From: an uncultured Burkholderiales bacterium | Lineage (GTDB): Bacteria > Pseudomonadota > Gammaproteobacteria > Burkholderiales > Burkholderiaceae_C | Direction of reading: 5' to 3' | DNA length: 10,413 bases | Assembly: GCA_903925445.1 (NCBI GenBank) | Contig: CAIYFE010000153.1 | Span: forward strand, 1 to 10,413 | In this document: one piece after another, positions 1-6,552 of the stretch | Numbering within the stretch: position 1 is the first letter of the stretch | Layout of the letters: every line of letters begins with the position of its first letter | Notes under the pieces: model-generated | The model's database searches: none | What the model was told of the DNA's origin: nothing | What the model saw: only the letters and a program-made list of their open reading frames with translations | Program-made: the position numbers and the translations under genes

Positions 1-327
1 ATTGGCTTTGGCCACTTCGTTGTCGTATTGACCCGCAGAAGTCCAACCCAATTTACCGCCGTAGCTGCCCAAGCCTGGGTAGGCCAATCCATACACCACC
101 GCAAAAACGATGGTGATGATGAACAGCCACAACCACCAGCGTGGCAAGGGGTTGTTCATCTCAGACAAAGTCTCGTCCCAAACATGGCCTGTTGTGCCAT
201 CTTCTGAGTTGTGGGTAGAGACTTTAACTTTTGCTGAAAACCACAACAAAAAGATGCAATAAACAATACCGAGTATTGAAATGGCAGCCACAAACAGCGA
301 CCAAAAATTACTTGTGAAATCACTCAT
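1..327 (-). CDS. ccoP: cbb3-type cytochrome c oxidase subunit III (CcoP), N-terminal part, truncated by window edge
   Basis: Only the first 109 residues are inside the window; the gene continues past position 1. CcoP is the membrane-anchored di-haem cytochrome c subunit that passes electrons to CcoO and the CcoN active site. The visible part starts MSDFTSNFW and has a hydrophobic helix at about residues 7-30. It then has the family signature HVWDETLSEMNNPLPRWW (about 48-65), followed by a second helix at about 63-83. This is the FixP/CcoP N-terminal domain in its two-helix form. The two CXXCH haem motifs expected downstream lie outside the window. The ATG at 327 follows AAAGGA about 8 nt upstream. 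It is the last visible gene of ccoNOQP, 32 nt after ccoQ. Identity is clear from the signature and the gene order. Confidence 0.95.
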   Translation of the reverse strand, partial: MSDFTSNFWSLFVAAISILGIVYCIFLLWFSAKVKVSTHNSEDGTTGHVWDETLSEMNNPLPRWWLWLFIITIVFAVVYGLAYPGLGSYGGKLGWTSAGQYDNEVAKAN

Positions 328-359
328 GATTCGATTCCTTTAACGGGCTTTGTTGGGCC

Positions 360-497
360 TCAGTCTTGATCGAAGGGCAGCTTGGCTGCCTCATCGAAAT
401 TTTCTTTATTACGTTTAGAGAAAGCCCAAACCAAGATGCCGATGAAAACAGCAAACGAAATCACTGTTGTTATCGCGCGCAAGTCATTGACATCCAT
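360..497 (-). CDS. ccoQ: cbb3-type cytochrome oxidase small subunit CcoQ (FixQ)
   Basis: A 45-residue protein starting MDVNDLRAITTV, with one membrane helix at about residues 8-24 (VISFAVFIGILVWAF). A charged cytoplasmic tail follows (SKRNKENFDEAAKLPF). This is the typical CcoQ layout, a small non-catalytic subunit thought to help assemble or stabilise the oxidase and to bring CcoP into the complex. The frame stays open upstream to 545, but the start at 497 is preferred: it has a near-ideal AAGGAG ribosome binding site 6 nt before the ATG, and an upstream start would run into the end of ccoO. It lies 10 nt after ccoO and 32 nt before ccoP, inside the ccoNOQP operon. Confidence 0.93.
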   Translation of the reverse strand: MDVNDLRAITTVISFAVFIGILVWAFSKRNKENFDEAAKLPFDQD

Positions 498-507
498 CGC
501 TGTCTCC

Positions 508-1131
508 TTATTTGAGTGCTCGACCCAAAGACTGCAGGTAAGCAATCACAGCTTCGATTTCTGTTTTGCCCGCCACATCTTCAGAAGCCTTGGCAATCTC
601 TTCGTCGCTGTAAGGCACGCCAACTTTGCGCAAAGCCGCCATGTGTGCGCCAATGGTTGTTTCATCGACTTTGTTGGTCAACAGCCAAGGGTACTCAGGC
701 ATGATCGATTCAGGCACCACATCGCGTGGGTTGTTCAAGTGCACGCGGTGCCACTCATCGCTGTAACGACCGCCCACACGTGCCAAATCGGGTCCGGTGC
801 GCTTGCTGCCCCATTGGAAGGGATGGTCATACACCGACTCGCCCGCCACCGAGTAGTGGCCGTAGCGCAGAGTTTCAGCGCGGAAAGGACGAATCATCTG
901 TGAGTGGCAGTTGTAGCAACCTTCACGGATGTAAACATCGCGACCCGCCAACTGCAACGCCGTGTAGGGCTTGACGCCTTCAACGGGTTCGGTGGTGGAT
1001 TTTTGGAAAAACAAAGGCACGATCTCTACCAAGCCGCCAAAAGCGACGGCGATCAAGATCAGCACGATCATCAAAAAGTTACTGGTCTCCACGCGCTCGT
1101 GGGAAAGACCTTGGGTTTTGTGTTCAGACAT
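508..1131 (-). CDS. ccoO: cbb3-type cytochrome c oxidase subunit II, mono-haem cytochrome c (CcoO)
   Basis: A 207-residue membrane-anchored c-type cytochrome, close to the usual CcoO length. A single N-terminal helix (about residues 18-42) anchors a periplasmic haem domain. The haem motif CYNCH is at 72-76 in the family context REGCYNCHSQMIRPFRAE. The likely distal haem ligand is Met144 in ESIMPEYPWL. It takes electrons from CcoP or soluble cytochrome c and hands them to CcoN. The ATG at 1131 has GAGGAA about 6 nt upstream. The gene starts 10 nt after ccoN ends, and ccoQ starts 10 nt after ccoO ends, so the three are almost certainly one transcript. No missing key residues are seen. Confidence 0.97.
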   Translation of the reverse strand: MSEHKTQGLSHERVETSNFLMIVLILIAVAFGGLVEIVPLFFQKSTTEPVEGVKPYTALQLAGRDVYIREGCYNCHSQMIRPFRAETLRYGHYSVAGESVYDHPFQWGSKRTGPDLARVGGRYSDEWHRVHLNNPRDVVPESIMPEYPWLLTNKVDETTIGAHMAALRKVGVPYSDEEIAKASEDVAGKTEIEAVIAYLQSLGRALK

Positions 1132-1141
1132 TGGGTGTTCC

Positions 1142-2569
1142 TCAAGCGTGAGCAGGTGCTGGAATTGCGATGGCTTTGGGCTCGCCGTTGAGCGCGGTCA
1201 TCAACACGTTCCAGAGCATCATCAACATGCCGCCCAAGTAGAGCAAGCCGCCAAACGTACGGATCACGTAGAAAGGATGAGCTGCTTTGACGCCTTCCAC
1301 AAAGGTGTAAGTCAAAGTGCCATCGGGGTTGATCGCACGCCACATCAGACCTTCCATCACACCGGCAATCCACATCGAAGCGATGTAGAGCACGATGCCA
1401 ATGGTGGCCATCCAAAAATGCAACTCAATGGCTTTGACGCTGAACATTTGTTTGCGTCCAAAGAGTTTGGGAATCAGGTAATACAAAGACCCCATGGACA
1501 CCAAGCCCACCCAACCCAAAGCGCCAGAGTGCACGTGACCCACGGTCCAGTCGGTGTAATGGCTCAAAGCGTTGACGGTTTTGATCGCCATCATGGGGCC
1601 TTCGAAAGTTGACATGCCGTAGAACGACAAAGACACGATCAAAAAGCGCAAGATGGGGTCATCGCGCAACTTGTGCCATGCGCCAGACAAGGTCATGATG
1701 CCGTTGATCATGCCGCCCCAGCTAGGCGCCAAAAGCACCAAGGAAAACACCATACCCAAAGACTGCGTCCAATCGGGCAACGCGGTGTAGTGCAAATGGT
1801 GAGGACCCGCCCACATGTACGTGAAGATCAACGCCCAAAAGTGAACGATGGACAAACGGTAAGAGTAAACAGGCCGCTCGGCTTGTTTGGGGATGAAGTA
1901 ATACATCATGCCCAAAAAGCCGGCGGTCAAGAAAAAGCCCACGGCGTTGTGACCGTACCACCACTGCACCATCGCATCTTGTGCGCCAGCGTAAGCAGAA
2001 TAAGACTTCATCCAACCCGCAGGAATGGCCGCGCTGTTGACAATGTGCAACAAGGCAACGGTCAAGATGAACGCGCCAAAGAACCAGTTGGCCACATAAA
2101 TGTGTTTGACCTTGCGGGTGCCCACGGTGCCAAAAAACACAATCGCGTAACTCACCCACACCACAGCGATCAACAAGTCAATGGGCCACTCCAACTCGGC
2201 GTATTCTTTGCCCTGGGTGAAACCCAAAGGCAAGCTAATGGCCGCGGCCAAAATGACCAATTGCCAGCCCCAAAACGTGAAGGCGGCCAACTTGGGCAAG
2301 AACAAGGTCGTGTGGCAAGTGCGCTGCACCACGTAGTAGCTGGTCGCAAACAGTGCGCATCCGCCAAACGCAAAAATCACCGCATTGGTGTGCAGTGGGC
2401 GCAAACGGCCAAAAGTCAGCCATGGAATACCAAAGTTCAGTTCGGGCCAGGCCAGTTGGGCGGCGATGAACACGCCCACCAACATGCCAACCACGCCCCA
2501 AACCACCGCCATGATGGAAAACTGCCGAACAACGGTATCGCTGTACACGGCCTGTTGTGATGAGTTCAT
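1142..2569 (-). CDS. ccoN: cbb3-type cytochrome c oxidase subunit I, catalytic (CcoN)
   Basis: A 475-residue, 12-helix haem-copper oxidase subunit of the C family that reduces O2 to water at high oxygen affinity and pumps protons across the inner membrane. All key residues are present: His60 (low-spin haem b, RPLHTNAVIF), His207 (CuB, YGHNAVGF), Tyr251 (the C-family cross-linked tyrosine, FTYMWAG), His257/His258 (CuB), Glu323 (FEGPMM), and His345/His347 in VGHVHSG (high-spin b3 and low-spin b). As I recall it, this numbering is the same as in the structurally solved Pseudomonas stutzeri enzyme. The ATG at 2569 follows AAAGGTGA. A perfect FNR box and a well-placed -10 lie upstream between ccoS and ccoN, so this gene probably heads the ccoNOQP transcript. 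No truncation or lost ligand is seen. Confidence 0.98.
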   Translation of the reverse strand: MNSSQQAVYSDTVVRQFSIMAVVWGVVGMLVGVFIAAQLAWPELNFGIPWLTFGRLRPLHTNAVIFAFGGCALFATSYYVVQRTCHTTLFLPKLAAFTFWGWQLVILAAAISLPLGFTQGKEYAELEWPIDLLIAVVWVSYAIVFFGTVGTRKVKHIYVANWFFGAFILTVALLHIVNSAAIPAGWMKSYSAYAGAQDAMVQWWYGHNAVGFFLTAGFLGMMYYFIPKQAERPVYSYRLSIVHFWALIFTYMWAGPHHLHYTALPDWTQSLGMVFSLVLLAPSWGGMINGIMTLSGAWHKLRDDPILRFLIVSLSFYGMSTFEGPMMAIKTVNALSHYTDWTVGHVHSGALGWVGLVSMGSLYYLIPKLFGRKQMFSVKAIELHFWMATIGIVLYIASMWIAGVMEGLMWRAINPDGTLTYTFVEGVKAAHPFYVIRTFGGLLYLGGMLMMLWNVLMTALNGEPKAIAIPAPAHA

Positions 2570-2592
2570 CGGTCACCTTTCATTTTTCAAAC

Positions 2593-2598
2593 AGTATC
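2593..2598 (-). promoter_or_regulatory. Putative -10 hexamer of the ccoN promoter
   Basis: Read on the minus strand the hexamer is GATACT, a 4/6 match to TATAAT. Exactly 22 nt separate it from the FNR box, so the box centre falls at -41.5 if transcription starts near 2586. That is the class II FNR/CRP geometry, in which a strong -35 is not needed. The predicted leader is about 17 nt and contains the ccoN ribosome binding site. The spacing is seen directly; promoter activity is inferred. Confidence 0.6.
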
Positions 2599-2620
2599 CT
2601 CAAGAAGCCTGCAAGGCGCC

Positions 2621-2634
2621 TTGATTCAAATCAA
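2621..2634. promoter_or_regulatory. FNR/ANR binding site upstream of ccoN
   Basis: The sequence TTGATTCAAATCAA is an exact match to the FNR/ANR consensus TTGAT-N4-ATCAA. It is centred at 2627.5, in front of ccoN. The last codons of ccoS, including its TGA at 2631-2633, lie inside the box. Control of cbb3 oxidase genes by FNR-type regulators (FnrL, Anr, FixK) is well established in proteobacteria, so low-oxygen induction of ccoNOQP is the natural reading. Confidence 0.85.
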
Positions 2635-2768
2635 TCATCTTTAAGAATCCGCTCGCCTTCTTGCTCCACGCTGTCAAATTGACCACTTTGCACAGCCCAC
2701 CAAAGGCCGATCAAGATGCAAAGCACCAACATGACCGAGAGCGGAATCAGCAGATACAAAATATCCAT
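2631..2768 (-). CDS. ccoS: cbb3-type cytochrome oxidase assembly protein CcoS
   Basis: A 45-residue reading frame beginning MDILYLLIPLSVMLVLCILIG and ending at TGA 2631-2633. It has one membrane helix (residues 3-24), then the family hallmark WWAVQSGQFDSVEQEGERIL. CcoS/FixS is needed to mature the cbb3 oxidase, with reported roles in cofactor insertion into CcoN. The start ATG shares its A with the ccoI stop codon (TGATG on the minus strand), which points to translational coupling with ccoI. The stop lies inside the FNR box that serves ccoN. Identification rests on the WAVxSGQFD motif, the size and the position between ccoI and ccoN, and is firm. Confidence 0.93.
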   Translation of the reverse strand: MDILYLLIPLSVMLVLCILIGLWWAVQSGQFDSVEQEGERILKDD

Positions 2769-5017
2769 CAGCTCACTCTTGACAAACGTAAAGCATTCAG
2801 AACCACCCACAAAGAACTACCGGCCATTCCCAGCCCCGCAGCCCAAGCGGGCAACCAACCCAAAGCGGCCAACGGCACACACACCACGTTGTATGCCGCT
2901 GCCCAAACCAAGTTTTGTCGCACCACTCGCATGGTGCGACGCGCCAAGCCCAGACTTTGAGCGACCACCGACAAGTGCGCGCCCATCAACACAAAATCCG
3001 ACTTGGACTGCGCCAAAGCCGCCGCTTGTCCAAAAGCCATCGACACATGCGCACCGGCCAAGACAGGTCCATCGTTGAGCCCATCTCCCACCATCACCAC
3101 GCGGTGACCGTTTGCCTGCAAATGCTGCAAATGCGCCAATTTTTGTTGCGGACTGCAAGCCCCAAACGCCTCATTCAGTTGCAATTGCTGCGCAACTTGA
3201 CGCACCGCTTGGGTTTGATCGCCAGACAACAACTGAACGCGAACGCCCATGTTTTTTAAAGCCTGAACGGTTTGCTGGGCATCTTCACGCACATCCTCGG
3301 TGAACGACCAAGAGGCCAACCAGCGCTCCCGATCGCACAAATGGACTTGCGCATGCTCAGCAAACCTAGGGATTGTACTAAGCCATTCTTGACAAAAACT
3401 TGCAGAACCCAGTCGAATCTCAAAATTTACAAAGCCCTGCAAGCCCGCACCGATGATTTCTTGCACATCGCGCGCTTGAAGTTGTGGGTTTGATGGGTTG
3501 TCACCCGCATGCACCAAAGCCTTGGACAAAGGATGCAGCGAATTTTTGGCCAATGCGCTTGCCATGCCCAGCGCGACTTCTGGCGTGATGTCCGAAGCCG
3601 TCCAGACTTGATCGACGCGTTGCGCGTCGCGGGTCAAGGTGCCAGTTTTGTCAAAAATCACCACATCCACCTCGGCCAAAGTTTCCAAGGCTTGCAAATG
3701 CCGCACCAACACGCCACGGCGCGCCAAAGCACCCGCAGAGGCCAACATCGCCGCAGGCGTTGCCAAAGACAAGGCACAAGGACAAGTGACCACCAAAACG
3801 GCCACCGCAATCATCAGCGCGTGATTGGGATTGGTGGGCCACCAATACGCTGCGGCCAAAACCGCCAACAGCACAACGCCGATCAAAAAGGGTTTGGCCA
3901 TGCGATCGGCCAAGGCGGCTAAACGCGGTTTGTGCAGCGAGGCCTCTTCCATCAACGCGACAATTTTTGAAAACTGCGTGTCTTGCCCCACCTGCGTGAC
4001 CCGCACCAACACTTGGGCAGATAAATTGCTGCTGCCCGCCACCACATGGTCGCCAGGCTTGCGTGCTTGGGGTCGCGATTCACCGGTGAGCAAGGCCTCA
4101 TCCACCAAAGTCTGCCCGGCCAACACTTGCGCATCGGCGGGAAAACTTTGCCCCGGCAAAATTTGCACCACATCGCCCACCAACAAACGCCGAATCGCCA
4201 CTAACTCAAACTCGCCGTTGGCTTGTTGGCGCAAAACGCTTTCGGGCAATCGGTTCATCAACGCATCCAATGCGCCCGCGGTGCGATCACGCAAACGCAA
4301 CTCCAACCAGCGCCCGGTCAGCAAGAAAAACACAAACATGGTCAAAGAGTCGTAATACACCTCGCCACCAAATCGACCCGAGGGTTCAAAAGTCGCGGCA
4401 GAACTCAGCGCAAAGGTGATGACCATGCCCAAGGCCACCGGAAAATCCATGCTGATGCGACGCAAGCGAATGTCGCGCAACGCACTGGCAAAAAATGGTC
4501 CGCACGAAAAAAACAGCACCGGCAAACTCAACACCCAAGAGGCCCAGCGCAACAACTGCACCATGTCGGGCGTGATGTCTCCGGGCTTTGCCACATAGCT
4601 GGGGTAGGCATACATCATGACTTGCATCATGCAAAAACCCGCCACCAACCAACGCCACAAGGCTTGACGGGTTTGTATCAAACGCGCTTGGCGCTGCACG
4701 TTGTCGGCCGCAGGCAAGGCGCTGTAGCCCGCATCGGCAATGGCTTGAAACCAACGAGAAGGTAGAACTTTGGCTTGCGACCACACCACTTTGGCGCGGT
4801 GCGTGGAAGCGCTGACTTCGACCGACTGCACACCGGGCACAGCCATCAGCGCTTGCTCGATGTTGAATGCGCAAGCCGCGCAATACATGCCTTGGATGAC
4901 CACATGCGAATGCCACAACGCATCCGAGGAAGCATCGGCGGGAGATTGTTGTTGGCTGAAACGCAACCACTCTTGCTTCTCATCGAGGAGGGCTGCAGCA
5001 GTTAAATCGAAAGACAT
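2768..5017 (-). CDS. ccoI: Copper-translocating P1B-type ATPase for cbb3 oxidase assembly (CcoI/FixI)
   Basis: About 749 residues from the ATG at 5017. CcoI exports Cu+ across the inner membrane with ATP to supply the CuB centre of CcoN. In order: heavy-metal-binding domain with GMYCAAC (Cys46, Cys49), membrane helices, actuator loop LLTGES (TGE about 311-313), ion-binding CPC in TCPCALSLATP (about 412-414), phosphorylation site DKTGT (Asp456), the HP motif SLHPLSKA (about 495), GDGLND (about 644-649), and the C-terminal AAYN and GMAGSS motifs typical of Cu+ pumps. The start is uncertain. The frame continues to an ATG at 5065 and a TTG at 5068, but both fall inside an FNR-like box. The 5017 ATG gives an N-terminus (MSFDLTAAALLDEKQEW) like that of relatives as I recall them, but it lacks a clear Shine-Dalgarno. 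The stop overlaps the ccoS start by one base. Confidence 0.94.
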   Translation of the reverse strand: MSFDLTAAALLDEKQEWLRFSQQQSPADASSDALWHSHVVIQGMYCAACAFNIEQALMAVPGVQSVEVSASTHRAKVVWSQAKVLPSRWFQAIADAGYSALPAADNVQRQARLIQTRQALWRWLVAGFCMMQVMMYAYPSYVAKPGDITPDMVQLLRWASWVLSLPVLFFSCGPFFASALRDIRLRRISMDFPVALGMVITFALSSAATFEPSGRFGGEVYYDSLTMFVFFLLTGRWLELRLRDRTAGALDALMNRLPESVLRQQANGEFELVAIRRLLVGDVVQILPGQSFPADAQVLAGQTLVDEALLTGESRPQARKPGDHVVAGSSNLSAQVLVRVTQVGQDTQFSKIVALMEEASLHKPRLAALADRMAKPFLIGVVLLAVLAAAYWWPTNPNHALMIAVAVLVVTCPCALSLATPAAMLASAGALARRGVLVRHLQALETLAEVDVVIFDKTGTLTRDAQRVDQVWTASDITPEVALGMASALAKNSLHPLSKALVHAGDNPSNPQLQARDVQEIIGAGLQGFVNFEIRLGSASFCQEWLSTIPRFAEHAQVHLCDRERWLASWSFTEDVREDAQQTVQALKNMGVRVQLLSGDQTQAVRQVAQQLQLNEAFGACSPQQKLAHLQHLQANGHRVVMVGDGLNDGPVLAGAHVSMAFGQAAALAQSKSDFVLMGAHLSVVAQSLGLARRTMRVVRQNLVWAAAYNVVCVPLAALGWLPAWAAGLGMAGSSLWVVLNALRLSRVS

Positions 5018-5036
5018 ACGAGGTGAGAGGCTAACC

Positions 5037-5072
5037 AGTTTTGATGGAACGAGCTTGACTTGCATCAAAACT
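5037..5072. repeat. Perfect 10-bp inverted repeat spanning the FNR-like box
   Basis: Left arm AGTTTTGATG (5037-5046) and right arm CATCAAAACT (5063-5072) are exact reverse complements separated by 16 nt. The right arm contains the ATCAA half-site of the FNR-like box at 5055-5068, and the left arm carries another TTGAT (5041-5045). It could be a second regulator site or a transcript hairpin. No U-run follows either arm, so it is not a typical terminator. Confidence 0.5.
5055..5068. promoter_or_regulatory. FNR/ANR-like binding site between ccoI and usp
   Basis: TTGACTTGCATCAA matches TTGAT-N4-ATCAA with one mismatch (C for T at the fifth base). Measured toward usp, a TAAGCT hexamer at 5092-5097 lies 23 nt beyond the box, about the class II spacing. 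The 25-nt leader that follows contains GAGGAG. Measured toward ccoI, the same geometry places a start site near 5020, almost on the ccoI ATG at 5017. The site is best supported for usp; serving both directions is an inference. Confidence 0.65.
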
Positions 5073-5113
5073 TCTGTTGACTCGCTTGGGGTAAGCTGGA
5101 GTCGTTTAACAAC

Positions 5114-5119
5114 GAGGAG
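5114..5119 (+). promoter_or_regulatory. Strong ribosome binding site of usp
   Basis: GAGGAG lies 8 nt before the ATG at 5128 and fixes the start of the universal stress protein gene. Confidence 0.75.
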
Positions 5120-5127
5120 ACCCTGTC

Positions 5128-5571
5128 ATGTACAAACGCATTTTAGTCGCCACCGATGGTTCCACTTTGTCAAAAAAAGCCATTGGCAGTGCCATCGAAC
5201 TTGCCGCACTCAACGGTGCTGAGTTGGTCGCCATCAAGGTCACGCCCCGTTACCCACAAAGCTACTTTGAGGGATCGTTGCCTTTGAACCCCAATGAAAT
5301 TGCAAAGATCGAAAAGCAATGGACAGACGATGCGCAAAAAACCTTAGACGCCATTGTCAAAGTCGCCAGCAAACATGGCGTCAGCGCCAAAGGCGTGGTG
5401 GTCAGGTCTGACATCGTCTCAGATGCGTTGATCGCAGCTGCCAAAAAACACAAGGCCGATTTGATCGTGATGGCCTCACACGGTCGCCGTGGCATCAAGC
5501 GTTTGTTGCTGGGCAGTGAAACCCAACAAGTCTTGACCCACAGCCACCTGCCCGTGTTGGTGTTGCGTTAA
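5128..5571 (+). CDS. Universal stress protein, UspA family
   Basis: A 147-residue single-domain Usp, a typical length. The N-terminus MYKRILVATDGS carries the conserved Asp10 of the nucleotide fold. The C-terminal motif is ASHGRRGIKRLLLGSETQQVL (about 116-136). This follows the ATP-binding pattern G-2x-G-9x-G-S/T except that the first glycine is Ala116; Gly119, Gly129 and Ser130 are kept, so ATP binding is plausible but not certain. The end LPVLVLR is family-typical. Usp proteins support survival under stress and energy limitation. It is the only plus-strand gene, divergent from ccoI with an FNR-like box between them. This suggests oxygen-limited expression together with the cbb3 genes, as known for ANR-controlled usp genes in pseudomonads. 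The client process cannot be told from sequence. Confidence 0.95.
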   Translation: MYKRILVATDGSTLSKKAIGSAIELAALNGAELVAIKVTPRYPQSYFEGSLPLNPNEIAKIEKQWTDDAQKTLDAIVKVASKHGVSAKGVVVRSDIVSDALIAAAKKHKADLIVMASHGRRGIKRLLLGSETQQVLTHSHLPVLVLR

Positions 5572-5573
5572 CT

Positions 5574-6527
5574 TCAGGCCGTGATGTGTGCCTTGGCGGC
5601 TTGGTATTCGCGTTTCAAACGCGCCACCAAGTCGGCCGCAGGCACCACGGCTTTGACCGCGCCAATGCCCTGCCCGCAACCCCAAATGTCTTTCCATGCT
5701 TTTTTGGCGTCACCGCCAAAATTCATTTTGCTGGGGTCGCTTTCTGGCAAGTGATCGGGGTCTAAGCCCGCATTGCGAATGGACGGTGCCAAATAGTTGC
5801 CGTGCACGCCAGTGAACAAATTGCTGTAAACAATATCGTCCGAATTCGCATCCACCACGGCTTGTTTGTATTCTTCGGCGGCACGCGCTTCTTCGGTGGC
5901 AATGAAGGCCGAGCCAATGTAGGCAAAGTCCGCACCCATGGCCTGCGCAGCCAAAACAGCGCCGCCTGTTGCAATAGAACCGCTCAAAGCCACGGGGCCA
6001 TCGAACCATTCGCGAATTTCTTGAATCAATGCAAACGGGCTTTTCACCCCTGCATGACCGCCAGCACCTGCGGCCACTGCGATCAAACCATCGGCGCCTT
6101 TTTCAATGGCTTTTTTGGCGAACTTGTTGTTGATGATGTCGTGCAACACCACGCCGCCGTAGCTGTGCGCCGCTGCATTGACGTCTTCGCGCGCGCCCAA
6201 CGACGTGATGATGATGGGCACTTTGTATTTGACGCACAACGCCATGTCGTGCTCCAAACGGTCGTTGCTTTTGTGCACGATTTGGTTGATGGCAAACGGC
6301 GCCGCAGGTTGATCGGGATGATCGCGGTTGTGCTTGGCAAGCGCCTCGGTGATTTCAATCAGCCACTCCTCCAATTGCTCGGCAGGACGCGCATTGAGCG
6401 CAGGCATAGAGCCCACCACACCGGCCTTGCACTGTGCAATCACCAACTTGGGATTGCTGATGATGAACAAAGGCGAGGCAATGACGGGAAATCTGAGTTG
6501 CTGAAATACAGCGGGCAATTTGGACAT
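5574..6527 (-). CDS. Nitronate monooxygenase-family FMN protein (2-nitropropane dioxygenase-like)
   Basis: A 317-residue TIM-barrel flavoprotein. It starts FPVIASPLFIISNPKLV, typical of the family's FMN-binding first strand. It has the glycine-rich AAGAGGHAG (about 152-160) with His158 in the place of the conserved active-site histidine. The phosphate-binding segment SGSIATGGAVLAAQAMGADFAYIGSAF follows at about 182-208, then TEEA. Family members oxidise alkyl nitronates, but related proteins are NADH:quinone reductases or trans-2-enoyl-ACP reductases (FabK), so the substrate is open. The ATG at 6527 has GGAG 7 nt upstream. It starts 25 nt after the acyl-CoA dehydrogenase gene with no terminator between, so the two are probably co-transcribed. 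That setting hints at a role in acyl or nitro-compound metabolism. Its stop is 2 bp from the stop of usp. Confidence 0.92.
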   Translation of the reverse strand: MSKLPAVFQQLRFPVIASPLFIISNPKLVIAQCKAGVVGSMPALNARPAEQLEEWLIEITEALAKHNRDHPDQPAAPFAINQIVHKSNDRLEHDMALCVKYKVPIIITSLGAREDVNAAAHSYGGVVLHDIINNKFAKKAIEKGADGLIAVAAGAGGHAGVKSPFALIQEIREWFDGPVALSGSIATGGAVLAAQAMGADFAYIGSAFIATEEARAAEEYKQAVVDANSDDIVYSNLFTGVHGNYLAPSIRNAGLDPDHLPESDPSKMNFGGDAKKAWKDIWGCGQGIGAVKAVVPAADLVARLKREYQAAKAHITA

Positions 6528-6552
6528 GGTGTCTCCGTTTTATTTTTAAAAA

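Noticed and set aside
498..545. Upstream extension of ccoQ
   Set aside because: It would overlap the end of ccoO and ignore the AAGGAG site just before the ATG at 497.
382..903. Plus-strand open frame of 173 codons opposite ccoQ and ccoO
   Set aside because: Opposite clear oxidase genes; no recognisable protein features.
1673..2560. Long plus-strand open frame (295 codons) opposite ccoN
   Set aside because: It is antisense to a gene with every catalytic residue intact. Its translation is rich in His, Gln, Arg and Pro with no domain, as expected from the complement of a codon-biased gene.
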